From the NCBI RefSeq assembly GCF_000321225.1, contig NW_004450479.1, positions 1,951,019 through 2,015,018 on the forward strand: a stretch of DNA of 64,000 nucleotides, given 5' to 3'. The notes under the pieces are model-generated. The model was not told where the DNA came from. It worked only from the letters and a program-made list of their open reading frames with translations, and did no database searches. Below are positions 49,560 to 61,800 of this stretch, in pieces. A program made the position numbers and the translations under genes. The stretch's first letter is position 1; each line of letters begins with the position of its first letter. Source of the DNA: Odobenus rosmarus divergens (taxonomy: Eukaryota; Chordata; Mammalia; Carnivora; Odobenidae).

Positions 49560-50450
49560 GGTTCCCTGATTTTAGCATGTGCAGATCTGCGCGGCCACAA
49601 GCAGGATGGTGAACATCCCTTCACCCCACATTCCCTCACACTGCCATCTCCGACCCCATAGTTGTGTCTTCTCCAGAAGGGCACGCGAATGCAATCAGAC
49701 CGGATGTCGGCCCTGGAGCTGCTGGCCGTCACTCCACACGGTGCTTCCGGGGCCACCCATGTGGTCATGTATCAGATGTCCCCCCATTTCCTGCTGGCTG
49801 TACCCCGCTAGACGATGCACATTCTGCTTATTCATTCACCCCAAGGGCATTCTGGTCTTTCCAGTTTTCGGTGGTGATGAATAAACCCACACAAACACTC
49901 TCGCACGGGTGCTTGTGTGGATGGTTTCTTTCCTGTGGGATGAATGCCCGGGAGTGGGACCGCGGTCCCATGGGGCCATCTTCCTACGGCGTGGCTGTCC
50001 CGCTCGCCTCCACGGCAGGGGCTGTGGGAGTGCTGCTCGCCCGGCACCCTCGCCAGCCTTGTTTGTTTCATTAACCGACCGTGCGGGGGTGTCGCAGTTT
50101 CTTGTGGCTTTAATTTGCATTTCCCTCATGGTTAATGATTTTGAGCATCTTTTCCTAGGCTTATTGGCCATTCTTAAATTCTCTTTGGTAAAGTATCTCT
50201 TCAGGTCTTTTTCCATTTTTGAATTTTTTTCTTCTTGATTTTTGCTTTGAGATATCTTTATATACTGTGGATACGAGTCCTCTGTCGGCTAGGTGGTTTG
50301 CAAATATTTTCCCCAAATCTGCGGCTTGTCTCCTCACTGACTGAGCAGTGTCTTTCAGAGAGTAAACATTTTAAATTTTGATGAAGTCCAATTTCACAAT
50401 TTTTTTCTTTTGTGGGTCGTGCTTCGGGTGTCAAGCTGCCGCGCACATTT
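49560..50450 (-). mobile_element. L1 3' part, antisense
   Basis: On the plus strand it reads TTAATTTGCATTTCCCTCAT, GAGCATCTTTTCCTAGGCTT, GGTTTGCAAATATTTTCCCC and AATTTTGATGAAGTCCAATT, which is the complement of L1 ORF2 C-terminal DNA. The left part (49560-49960) corresponds to the region nearer the 3' end (complement of CACTCCCGGGCATTCATCCC). Decayed; the L1 lies in the same direction as RPTOR transcription. Confidence 0.85.
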
Positions 50451-51169
50451 TACATCTGAGAGAGTGACAGGACGGGAGCCGGCTGTCCTGACACGGTCCA
50501 GGTGAGGGGAGGCCTGGCTGCCCCACCGGCCCTGCCGCGGTGCGAGATGCCACCAGGAAGCACAGCCAAACTGAATGCCAGGCTTCTCTCCAGTACAATC
50601 AGGAGGCTTAACTAAATAACTGAAAAAATACGTATTTTTCATTTATGTGATTTTCAATAGCTCCTGTCACTCGGGAGAACTCAGAACGTGTGGTGCTGTT
50701 GCTCCCGTGTGGCTCAGCGAACACGAGCAGAGTTTGGTTGGGAGGGACGGGGACGGGACAGGGCAGCACCCAGACACAGGGGCAGCGGCGGGGGAGGGCA
50801 CACGGGTCTGCCTCACTCACAGGCAGGTGGGAAGTAGAACAAGACCTCTCTGGACAGGACACCAGGCACAACCTCCCCGTGATGGAATGTACCGCTGCCA
50901 CCCCCTCACCGGCTAAGGTTGGAGAACTGGTCCGTACACGGCAACGTGAGCACAGGTAATAGAAGGAAACGGGGCCCGAGAGCACGTGCGCAGCGGACTG
51001 GCACGCGGAGCTCCCGGGTGGCTCTGCAATCTCTGCGGTCCCGACAGGAGACTCAAGCAAGCCGACTGGTTGACCAGACCTAAAGTTTTCTCCACGTAAC
51101 GTTTCTCCAGGCTTACGCTGTTTGCTCAGCATTTGTAAACGGTTTTTTGGGTCACTGCGCCTGGAGGTG

Positions 51170-51435
51170 AAACCGGCTTAGAGTCTGGAGGAGCGCCAGG
51201 AGGGCGAGTGGAGGCGCCCCGAGCCAGCAGGCCGCCGGGAGAGCAGAGCAGAGCCTGACCGGGACGCGGGCGTACGCAGAGCACTCCAACCCCCGTGTCG
51301 CGCAGCCCGTGTGTGTCACAGCCCCCCACCCACCCTGCTTCCTGACCACGAGTGTGCACTGCAGGCAGGGACCACACAGCGCAGGGAGGGAGAGGGCACG
51401 CGCCGACCGGGCACGAGGGCCGTCACTATAGCTGG
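51170..51435. promoter_or_regulatory. CpG-dense intronic patch
   Basis: About 25 CpG by hand count in 270 bases, including GACCGGGACGCGGGCGTACG. A weaker candidate than the patch near 47.5 kb. It sits about 1.6 kb on the downstream (transcript) side of the residue 277-297 exon. Confidence 0.35.
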
Positions 51436-51913
51436 TCATCGCCGGCTTGTGATCTGAGAACCCTGCAGCTCGTGTCAGCAGCCCCTGCTTCTGGCCACCG
51501 TGCCTGTCCCTGACCCACAGAACACATCTGGCTCCCTGCCTGCCGCCTCACCCTGGTGCTCCTACTCCGGCGATTCCAGGTTGCCTGCACCTCACCTGTC
51601 AGCACACCTCAACCCCACACCCCTGCCTTTGCCTTTCCAGCACAGGCCGGCGCCACCCAGTGTTGCGCTGATCCCTGCCACCATACCCCATCTTGCTTGT
51701 GAACAAAAGCACCCTGAAGTAGACCAGACCAGTTACATGATTTCCTTAGACATTTACTCACAATTTGCACAGAGCAATTACACTCAATGAATTGTTTGCA
51801 GGTGCCCTATAGTTTCTTGATTCTTTATTTTACAGGCATTCCATGTATCTGTATTCTCGCAGGAAAATTTAAAAGATGGAAAGAAACCCAAGTCAGTTAA
51901 CACGGCTCCACAC

Positions 51914-51977
51914 CCGTGCTGTCCCGCGCCTCCCGCGCCCGTGCTGTCCCACGCCTCCCGCGCCCGTGCCGTCCCAC
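51914..51977 (+). repeat. 25-bp GC-rich tandem repeat, ~2.6 copies
   Basis: CCGTGCTGTCCCGCGCCTCC CGCGC occurs at 51914-51938, again with one change at 51939-51963, then a partial third copy. Confidence 0.9.
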
Positions 51978-53054
51978 TCGTGAGTGAACAACGGACCCAG
52001 CGTTTCAAGCCTGTTTCACCTGTGCTCACACGCAGAGTCATGTGCGGTCTAAAAATACTCGTGGCAGTCTCCTTGTGTACTGGTCTCTGTCTGCTTTTCC
52101 CACTAACAGCACACTAGGCAGACCGGAGCTTCCACAGGGCGCGCAATCCCTGGCAGGACCCGTCCCCTCAGGCCCATAATGGTGGACACTTAGGCATAAC
52201 TTTCTTGTCTATTTCCCTGACACACAGGCAAGTCGTTTTCCAGGAGAGAAACCCAGAAGTATATTTGTTTTTCCTACCTGATTTAATTAAACCCAGGCCT
52301 TAGCTGTTCTCACCCACGATTTTGTGTATCAAGACTTAGAAAACCATTATCTTGTATGTTAATTCTAGAAGGAATGGTGTCCAGGGCAGAGGATTTAAGA
52401 ACAACTACCTAGATGAACCAGGATGAGTCACGGTGAGTCTCATGAACACATACACACCCAGGCGCATGCACGTGCAAGCACACCCGCAACACAGGTTAAG
52501 TCTAGAGCCACAGAGTAGTTTGGACCTAAGGAGGTCCACAACAGGAGGCAGCCGGGCCGCCCATTGACCTGGAAGGATGAGGAGAGGCCACACAACCACA
52601 GTGCACCATGAAGGACACTGCTGGACTGGACCGGGGCATTTGCCCTGACGCAGAACACAGAACAGGGGCAGGGGGCTTGCAGAATATTAATGGGGGAGTT
52701 GGGGGAAATCGGGTAGGCGCTAGGCCATGACCCAGCTACTGCAGTCGGGGAGCAGAGACAACCTCTGTGTGCAGCCATACGTTTTTGCTTTGACTTAGTG
52801 TTGGGAGTATTTGTCAATGTTCAAAAGTATTCAGCTTTTATTCTGTTCTTTTAATATGGCCGTCCATGGAGACATGTCCTACACTGATAACCAGCACAAC
52901 AAGTAGCAACACGGCCTTCGCCAGAGAACAAAAGTGCACACCCACACACAAGGGAAACATCCCCTCGCTGACTGGAAGTGCCCCTGAGAATGAACAGCAC
53001 TCAAAGAACCCCCCTCAGACCCCGAAAGCTGCACAGCTTAAAAATCTTACTTAC

Positions 53055-53114
53055 TTTTCTATTAAATCCAGTGTGACCCCAGGCACCAGACTAACGCATT
53101 TCTGCATGCAAAAC
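53055..53114 (-). CDS. RPTOR: RPTOR internal exon, residues ~277-297 (first exon of the gene in this window)
   Basis: This 60-nt exon encodes the end of Trp277, then residues from FCMQKC to TLDLIE and two bases of Lys297, matching Raptor as I recall the human protein. Raptor is the mTORC1 scaffold that binds substrates carrying a TOS motif and docks the complex to Rag GTPases on lysosomes. The stretch is helical sequence near the end of the N-terminal conserved, caspase-like domain. On the minus strand the acceptor is a strong pyrimidine tract ending CTGCAG, and the donor is GTAAGT. Entry and exit phases are equal and the length is a multiple of three, so skipping it would keep the frame and remove 20 residues. 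It is too short to stand out as an open frame; I found it by searching for the piece that must precede the next exon. The split Lys codon (AA + G) joins exactly to the exon at 23525-23625. Confidence 0.95.
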
Positions 53115-54280
53115 CTGCAGAGAAAGGAGAGAAAGTGAGTCACACTGAGGGGGCATTTAACGGGAAATACAACAGTCCCCCAGGGACGTGAGGGCCTACA
53201 GGTGGGGGCGGGGGTTTCTTAATCCTGGCAGCTTTGAGATTTATGAAGAAAACCCGACTGCCAGCCTGTCCGTGGAGGGAGAGAAACCCGACACAGGGTC
53301 CCTGGGGAGGGGCCCAGGTAAGACAGGAAAGGGAGTGTCTGCCCAAAGAATGGACACACTGGCTTCTCTTCCATTTATTTCTTCTTAAGAAAGCAAGCTG
53401 GGGTGAGGGTCGGCAGGATGAGCGAGCATGAATGACTTTCAGGCACACAAAGGAAAATGTGGGAGGAAACACAGAACAGCGAATTCCGTTCTATCACTTG
53501 GTTATCATGCACCTGACTGTGTCACACTGAGACTGGACTGCAGCAGGCCACCCGGCCGGACAGCAAGTGCACTAACGGGGGGGCAGGGAGCCACCCCTCT
53601 GCCTCCCGCCCGGGCTGCTGGTACACAGCAGGGAAGAAGCAACCACAGCACTGAGTAAGAAGGCAACTCAGAGCTTTTAGTGGGAGAAATGTGAAACGGG
53701 TGATTACGTTCCAACCACCCAGCAAGCACATGGCAGGCACGCACACCTACAGGAAGCACCTCCGTGCATCACTAGCTGGACACGGGAAGTGGAAGAAGGC
53801 CAGAGAAGGCCAGTGGGCCCACGGGGAGGGACGCGTACAAGCACCAGGCCACGTTCGGGGAGACAAGGCGTGACCCGTGCGAGGTGGCCCGGTGGGAAGG
53901 GTGACAGAGAGACAGGAGGGATGACAGCTGTGAGAACAGGCGGGCTCCCAAGGGTGGCCTCCGGCGGGGGGGGATGTGGAGCTGGCTGCCAGGACCCCTG
54001 GGCACCAAGCTGGCCGGGCGCACCCCCTCTGGAAGCCAGGCCTCACCCGCCATCTGCCCGCCAGCAGAAACGAAGTTATTTTCCTGGTTGTGGCTTCGGT
54101 AGTGGGGGCTCTCTTGTTCACAGAAGAAACAGAGTGACGGCCACACCTGCCGACGGAGGGAGCGGCCCCTCTCAGCGGGCACAAATGGTTCGTGGCCTCT
54201 GTGCTCCCTCCAGCCGGTCAATTCCATGCCAAGCAAATCCTGTTTCCGCTGATTTCAGATGGCTCTGCGCTCCCCCACCG

Positions 54281-54441
54281 CCCCCCCACACCGTCGCCCC
54301 CGCGGCACCAGGGCACACGCAGCACCCCTGCCCCCCCACACACCATTGCCCCCATGGCACCAGGGCACACGCAGCACCCCTGCCCCCCCGCCCCCCGTGC
54401 ACCGTCACCCCCGCAGCACCAGGGCACACGCAGCTCCTCTG
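54281..54441 (+). repeat. C-rich tandem repeat, unit 52-59 bp, 3 copies
   Basis: The motif GCACCAGGGCACACGCAGC starts at 54305, 54357 and 54416, each preceded by a CCCCC-rich spacer and a CACCATTGCC/CACCGTCACC-like block. Spacer length varies by 7 bases through C-run changes. Confidence 0.92.
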
Positions 54442-55479
54442 GCGGGTTCAGGTAAATCAGAATCTCTTGGTGGATAAAGATGATCTTCAGGAAAGGCATT
54501 TTCCAGTCTAATTCTGGGTCCTACACAAACGGTGCCACTTTGTCATTTGTCTTTTTATCTATAACGTACTTAACCACTGGCACTTCTGTATTCCAGTGAT
54601 GACAGGATAATTTGTATCAGACTAGTCCTTTTATCAATAATAATAATCAGCTCTGGACAAAATAGAAGAAACAGCCATGTAAAAGCACCAAGAAACAAAC
54701 GGATGCAGGCAGAAACAGAAGGGATGTGGTCCTTACCAGAGCAACTCTGGGCCAGTCCGCCCCTACCCAGCGAGTCCCATGGGCATGCCCAATCCACACA
54801 GCACGCGGGGCAATACTCAACCGGAAAGTGGCCACCTCCCCGGCTGAGTGTCTCCTGAGTCCCCGGCTGACCGCTGCCCGGCACATGCGTGGGCTGAGAC
54901 TCCCGGGGGCCCCGCGGAGACAATAACCGGGGGGCTGCACTGAGATGGTCACCACGTGCTCCCAGGGTGCGCATCGGCAGGGAGAGCCAGCCCACAACAT
55001 CAAGGGGGCTCGATCACCCCTGGCCCTCCACTGACCAGGCTCCAGGGCTCAGAGCCACACCCCAGCACTAAGAGCAAAGCCAGAGGACACCAGTGTGCTA
55101 CCACCAAGCCGCCTGCAAGCACAGAGCCAGATGCTCCGTGGACTTTCTTGTTGAAGCTCCCACAGTGGAGTGTCCTAAAACCAAGAAGAAAAACAGGTAA
55201 TAAAAGCAGATCCAGAGTTGGCCAGATTTTGGAATCAGCAAAGACTTTTATTTTTGGTCTCAGCCCGCAGGATGCCAGCAGCATCCTGACCCCAGCTGTG
55301 ATGACCAAAGATGTCCCCCAGTGCTGCTGAATGTCCCCTCAGGGGCAGAATCACCACAGTCGAGAGACAAAGCCCTATGCCAAACACCAGGTATCTCTCA
55401 CATTTTCCAGAACAGTCTCTCTGCTTCCACTCCTCCCTGCCCTGCCTACCCCTCTACCCAGCAGCCAGGGCAAGCCTTT

Positions 55480-56045
55480 TAAGAGGTACTGTTACAAAAA
55501 ATGTTGAAATAAGTCATTCCATCTGCCTAAAACCCTCCAGAGGCCTCCTGCCTCTCAGAACAAAATGCCAAGTCCTCACCTAGGCCTACCACGGAAGGCC
55601 CTGCAGGCCCTGACCACTGCTCTGACTTCACTTCCTCATGCTTACCCTTGCTCGCCCTGCTCCATTCATCCTGACAGCAGCTGTTCCTCCAACACACCAA
55701 GCAGAGACCGCCTCAGGGCCTTTGCACTTGCTGTTCCCATGGCCTGCAGTATCCTTGCCCCAGAAAACTAAGATTTATTCCTTTATTTTATCTAGATTTC
55801 GACGTCCTCTACCAGCCTAAGGAAAACAACACCTCCATTGTCTATCCCCTCAGTCTGCTTTTTAACACTCGCATTTCTCACTCCCCAATGTTTTATCATA
55901 TAGCTGTTTGTATCTCGTCTTTACCACAGAAGGTAAGTTCAGGGGGTAAAAGAACTTCTCTCATCTTGTTCATGACTACAACCCCAGTGCCTAGGATGGT
56001 GCTCGATGCACGGTTCCGTTACCTGATAAATAAACTTAAGTGACT
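55480..56045 (+). mobile_element. L2 (LINE-2) 3' end
   Basis: AAAACCCTCCAGAGGCCTCC, CAGAACAAAATGCCAAGTCC, CCTCAGGGCCTTTGCACTTG then CTGTTCCCATGGCCTGCAG, TACAACCCCAGTGCCTAGGA and a GATAAATAAACTTAAGTGACTGAAT end match L2 order across more than 500 bases. The longest L2 copy here. Confidence 0.9.
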
Positions 56046-56439
56046 GAATACAGTACGAGATTGATGTGGTAGTTTTTATGGGTTTCTAATATTTCACCTA
56101 TATTCTTGTTTTCCTGTCACTCTTGAAAGCAAGTAGCTTCACAAGATTTTATGAAGAACAAGTTAATGTTTAAAAAACCCCAGCTCTGTAACCTCATAAA
56201 GTATCACATAACTGCTCGAGGTTGTGTCTGAGAATGGAAAGACATTAAATATTTTCAGCTGTATTTTAAATTTTGTTTACTGTTTTCCTTGCCGTACAAA
56301 ACTTAAAATCTGTGTTTAATAAAACCTATCACTGCCTTTATGGCTTTTTAATTGTCCCAGCTGGTCATTTTCCCAGTACTTTTGTGTTTTCCTTTTCACA
56401 TCTGAGTCTTTGTTATGTCTGGAATTTATTTTGTTAAGA

Positions 56440-57640
56440 GGGAGGGATTTAAAAATTCAAATGGTGATACTGTGCCCCAAATTCTAGACACTGAGCAATT
56501 CATTCTTTTTCCGAATTATACATTCTGATACATACAGATTCTGTTTCTGGAACGAGATCTCTATTCTGTTCCATTGGTGTGAAAGTCCACACTCTTATTT
56601 CAACTGTACCTTCAAAATGCACTGGTAACTGGTAGGACAAGTCTTCTTTCACAAATCTGCTTTTTTTAAATTTTAATGGCCATTCTCAAACATTTGTTCT
56701 TCTAGTTGACCTTTAAAATCAATTTGTCAATATTGTGTTGAATTTATGGTTTAATTTGGGGAGAATTTATAACCTTAATTTCCTGGGTCTCACCATGCAA
56801 TCATGTGGCCAAGTCCTCCTTTTATTCAATTTCCTTTCATTTCAATCAGTAAAGTTTTATGGGATTTTAATATCTATGCATGCAGTGCATTCTGAGCCAG
56901 CTCATGTTCCTGTCATTGTCTGTTACTGTCGCTGTTATAAATCTGATTCCTTTCCTTCCTAGTATCTACTTGCTGGCTATTTTTAATATATAGAAAAAGG
57001 AACACGTTTTAAACAATTATTGTGAAAAATACCATATGTGAAAAGCATAAAACATGGATGTGACTTTAAGCAGTAATAAGGTCAGTACAACCAGCACCCA
57101 GATGAAGAAACGGTGCACCCCCAGTCTCCACAGCCCCGTGAGCCCCAGGCGCCTGCCGTGCCCTCAGGATGCAGTGCTCACCCGCGGTGCTCTCTGCATG
57201 TGCACTTGGTCAACAGCGGCCACTGCTGGTAATTTTTCCATGTGTTCTAACTTTGTTTTTTGCAAAGCTGAGGTTCAGATCACACACAAATAATGCAACT
57301 TTGCCTTCTCCGTAGAAGATGTACACTTTCATGTTGATTTCTCATCTAAATATGATACTGACTCACGTTTCCAGAACAATGTGTTGGAGGAACCAGAGTC
57401 CGTCCATGCCCTTCTCTGGGTTCTAATCGCACCGACGGAGACACAGAGTGATGCAAGCAGCTGGTGTGGAAGAGATTCACACAAAGCAAGTAGCCTTCTA
57501 TTTTTCTTACAAGTTTTTATTAAGATTCATTTTCAATTTTATCAAATAACGTTTTTCACCCATTAATATGATGAATCATGTTAATAGGCAGCCTGATGGA
57601 AAGTCGTCAAAGCCGTCCTGGAATGGATATCTCACGGCGG
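56440..57640 (-). mobile_element. L1 antisense fragments
   Basis: Plus-strand text includes TCTATTCTGTTCCATTGGTG, TTGTGTTGAATTTATGGTTT and ATATGATGAATCATGTTAAT, complements of L1 ORF2. 57040-57240 is a different L1-type 3' piece. Probably two overlapping insertion events; 57250-57480 is unclear. Confidence 0.75.
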
Positions 57641-57707
57641 AAGTTCACTCTTCCCCTCCTGCACCGCAGGGTCCTAGTCACTAACAGTTTATTCTGCACT
57701 CAACGGT

Positions 57708-57835
57708 AGTGGCTGTGTGTGCGTGTGTGAGCCTGTGTGCATGCCCGTGTAAGTCTGTGTATGCACATGTGTACGTGTCTGTGTCGCGGTGTGCACGAGC
57801 CTGTGTGAGACTGTGTGCACACACGTCATGTGTCA
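57708..57835 (+). repeat. TG-rich degenerate microsatellite
   Basis: Repeated TGTGTG interrupted by CGTG, CATG and GAGCCTG units with an approximate longer period (GAGCCTGTGTG appears twice). Old, interrupted dinucleotide array. Confidence 0.85.
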
Positions 57836-58080
57836 CGGTTGGTGCCCCCGCCATGGTAACCTCTGGAACAGGACACAGAAGCGTGCCCAAGGTGAAGTGT
57901 GCTGTGTGCTCACACGCTGCTGTTACCATCTGCTCCCTTCTGTATTTCAAGAACAATTACCTGTATGTTGAATCTTCATTTTTCAATTTGTCACGCTTCT
58001 CATTTTTTATTGCTTTCCATTTCCTGTAACACCTACTCACTGGTACCTGATTTTAAGGTCACTTAAATTTTAGAATTAAT

Positions 58081-58279
58081 TTTTTTTTTTAAAGATTTTA
58101 TTTATTTATTTGACAGAGAGAGACACAGCGAGAGAGGGAACACAAGCAGGGGGAGCGGGAGAGGGAGAAGCAGGCTTCCTGCTGAGCAGGGAGCCCGATG
58201 CGGGGCTCGATCCCAGGACCCCGGGATCATGACCCGAGCCGAAGGCAGACGCTTAACGACTGAGCCACCCAGGCGCCCC
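58081..58279 (-). mobile_element. Can-SINE, minus strand, with target-site duplication
   Basis: T-rich tail, AAAGATTTTATTTATTTATT TGACAGAGAGAG, GGGGCTCGATCCCAGGACCC, ATCATGACCCGAGCCGAAGG and complemented head ending GAGCCACCCAGGCGCCCC. TAGAATTAA occurs immediately before (58071) and after (58280). Few mutations; among the youngest copies here. Confidence 0.97.
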
Positions 58280-59649
58280 TAGAATTAAATTTTATTTCTT
58301 AAACCTTTTCCTTCCCTTCTTTAAAAAGTTCTCTTTTCAACTTGATGTATTATTTTGTCATCTTAATATTTATCTTTTTGTTCCACGGAGATGATTTTTA
58401 TATAATTTCATGGAAGGCACAAGGCACATGCTGCCTCCTCTGCCCAGAGACAGGACAGCTTCTGATTATTCATAGGTCTCTTCTGGCCACAGCCGAGGCC
58501 ATGCGGAAGAGGGGACACAGAGTGGGGGCACTTATCAGGAAGACCAAACACTGGACAGAGGGTGGGCACTTTTGGCTCCACGCAGGACCTCCACCCTCTG
58601 GGAGGCAGGGAGGGGGCTGGAGACTGAGCACCAGAAAAACTGTCGAAACAGGAGATGGGAGCGCTTCCAAGTTCAGGACACCAATGCTTCCTGGAGGGTG
58701 GCGTACCTCGGCCCTCCCCAGCAAGCAGGAGCCCCGCTCCTCTAAAAGACATGCCTCCTGGAAGTCTTGCTCTCAGCGTTCCGTGCCGCCCCCGCACGCG
58801 GACTGCCCCTGGTCACAGCTGGGTGACAAAGGAAGGACCTGTGGAGCTCAGGCCCACGGCAGACTGCTGTTCAAATCTGACGTGCATTCTGGGTTCTGAC
58901 CAGAGGTCGTGCTTGGCGGGAGAGATGGGCCGGGCACTGTGTTCACGGGCAGCACGTGGCACCTCTCAGAGCCCTCGACCTAGATGCCAGGGAGCTTTCG
59001 TGTCCCGGACTGTTTGCTCCGAGGCCTCTCCCACAAGAAGCACCCTGCCAGAGACGTGGAGCTTTGAATATTCCCTTTTTAAAAAGAACTTGGGGGGACA
59101 GCTCAAAGGGGCAATAAACACACTTCAAACAAGCACATTCTTCGGCATTTCATTTAATCCAGGAGGTTTCAAAAAACAGAATCCCACATGAAACCAGGGT
59201 GTCCACCACCTAGTATTTGTAACTAAATTAAAAGTCTGCCACTTGGTATCATTAGGTCCTAATTTACTAACTTTAAATAGCTGCCCTTCTAAAGATACAG
59301 AGCGGCTTCCTCTCCTGAGGGGCGTCCAGGCTGGGAACGAGGACAAGACGCTATTTCGGGGCTGCCCTGCTTCTGAAGCAAGGCCGCTAAAAACAAAGAG
59401 GATTATTCCATCAGTCAGAGGAGCATGACATCCCTTCATCTGAGCTTTCTGCCCTGCCAGTGAGCTGACCCCGACGGTCTCCTGGCCGCAGCCCTGGGGC
59501 CAGGCACTGGCGGGGGGGCCCCTGTGCCCCCAGAAGTGCCCGCCATCGGACGCAGCTTGCAAGGGATCAGTGTGAACTTCGCAAGGGTTCTGTCTTTTTA
59601 GTATGGAAGAGATTAAAATGTCAAGACAACTGCGGTTAAAAGGAAAATG

Positions 59650-59845
59650 TCTTTTAAAAAATGCGTAGTTAAATATTTGGGGGCAAACATAATGTCTGTA
59701 ATTTACTACAAATAGTCATAAACACAAAACAATGAAGCAAATAACAACTGTAAAATTTGTAAAATTGGGGTGATGAGCACACGGGGATTCATTTCATTAT
59801 TCTCTCCACTGTTCTTCAGGACGGCTGGAAATTACCCGTAATAAA
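59650..59845 (+). mobile_element. L1M-type 3' fragment
   Basis: GGGGCAAACATAATGTCTGT AATTTACTACAAATAGTCA, TGTAAAATTTGTAAAATTGG and ATTATTCTCTCCACTGTTCT then TCAGG…GTAATAAAGAG follow an L1M 3'-end pattern. Confidence 0.55.
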
Positions 59846-61800
59846 GAGTCAACAGAGAAAGAGACGGAGAGTCCCTACACACCTTCCTACACTCATGAGT
59901 CAACAGCAGGAGAACATTTCAGGGAAGGATCTAATTGTTCAAAACCTTAGCAGTGTGTTTCCATTTTTGAAGAATGTCAAATGCCGAGGGAGGCCCCCAC
60001 CTCTCCCACCTCGGCTCGCCCCTGTGCTCCTGAGCAGCTGGTTATGATTGGGAAACCACTGACCACACAAGGTTACAAAAGCAGAAAACCAAACTCTTTC
60101 CTAAAAAGCCAATCTCGTCCATGCAGGTGACTCTCACAACCAACAACCAAAGGAAGGAGACAGAAGGCACCCAACAAGCTTCAGTGGAACTCTCCCACAC
60201 GGTCTGGAGCCCGTTCCCATATATGCCCCCTGGCAAACTTAGAATCCAGCTCGTTGGAGGCCTCTCCAGATTCCCCAGGCTCCTCGGCCTGGTTCAGATC
60301 TTACCTGAGAATCAAGAAAGAACACCACCCACCGCCAGAGATGGGAAGTGAGCAAACACCAACCCGCCCGGAGGAAGCCTGCTGAGTCAGGAAGGGGCCA
60401 CCTCGGAGGACAGGCACACAGGGCTCCGACTTGCTCGCCTGGGGGCCCCACAAGAGCCCCGCTGCACAGCCGGTTTAGGAGGCTTCTTCCTGTGCCCTGG
60501 GGAACTGGCCAGCAATGCAGAGAGAGGGTGAAGGGACACCGGCTGCGGCCGTGATCGCCTGGGAGCCCCAGCACTTGAGCATCAGGAGAACGTGGCACAT
60601 GGGGGCCGAGAGGGAAGGTTTTCCATGAAATGCACCTGTTTGTGTTCATACACAGCAGCTGGGCCTTATTCATCTTTGTCTAGAATAAAGAGTGGCCTGT
60701 GGCAGATGCATAAAATTAAATGTAAGTAAACATTAAGGGATTCTTTTCCATCCAAGAACCAAACATTTAAATTATAATCGTCTACCATGTTTATTCTTAG
60801 CCTATTTCTTTCGGGCCCTCTGACGTGCTCTTTATGTATTAAGAAGCTATGCCCTTAACCCTGGTCTGTCCTCTGCATCCAAAAGTCACTCTCGGGCCCG
60901 TCGGGGCCTGTGTCCATAGCATGGAGGAGGTACAGGCCGCTCCGCCTCGTGAGTAAGGACGGGAGGGTGCTGCGCAGCACCAGGCTCCTTCCCACTTACC
61001 ATCCCAGGGACAGCTTCCTAAGAGCTGACCCTATTTAAACTCACAAGCCTCTGCTACACCGAGACAAGCAGGGCTCATGAGCTTCACAGGTGGCTCTCGC
61101 ATGGATCACTTTAGCGTCAGTCAGTCCCCATTACGGGGACTGAAACTGATGTCACTGCAGAACTCTGAAATCACTGCACGTCTGGTTGCCCCATGCCAGG
61201 CTTGGTCTACTCCTGAACATGTGACAGAAGAAATGGGCTGGAAGGAATTTTAAAACAGGACTGGAGACCAGGGCAGGATGTGCAATACCTTAGCTCCTCC
61301 TGCAAGCGAGACCAACACAAGCCCTCCAGTGCTTGTCACAGAGGCCTGACCGAGGCACATGCATCTGAATTTCCCTCTTCCCTAAACCGATACGCCTGTC
61401 CCCATAACGACCGCTGGGGATCAGGTCAGAAGCCTGTCCCCTGGGCTGTCCAGGCCTGGGCAGCGTGGAGCTGCTCTCCAGATTTCTGCTGCAGGCAAGG
61501 CTGCTCCATGTCTTGTAGGGAATGCCAAACTTCCCAGGTGCTGCCGAGCTCCCAGCTGGGACTGCGCAGGGCAAAATTTACTCCTCAAATACCCACAGGT
61601 AGGAGCCTCTTTTGAGTAAGCCCCCTATATTTTAAACCTGCCAAGTTCTTCCTATTAAAAAAATGTGAATACTTTCCAGCGGCACCAGGTTTAGCTCTGG
61701 GGAGGGGTGCACGGTGTGGGGACGAGGGAAAGCGATTGTGGCTTCACGGCGAGAGCCGTGAGCTGACCGGCGGCGACGTGACAACAAACTGCAGGGTGCT

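Larger units (their letters stand above)
23626..53054 (-). other. RPTOR: RPTOR intron between the residue 277-297 and 297-331 exons (29.4 kb)
   Basis: The largest complete intron here, holding most of the mobile-element content: SINEs, L1 pieces on both strands, a hAT-like remnant and MIRs, all listed separately, plus the assembly gap. Stretches with nothing I can name include 25200-26050, 27130-30700 (C-rich open frames without family match), 31180-32700, 38640-39150, 40380-43730, 45000-47300, 48150-49540 and 50460-53054, apart from the CpG-dense patches and short tandem repeats listed. Confidence 0.85.
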
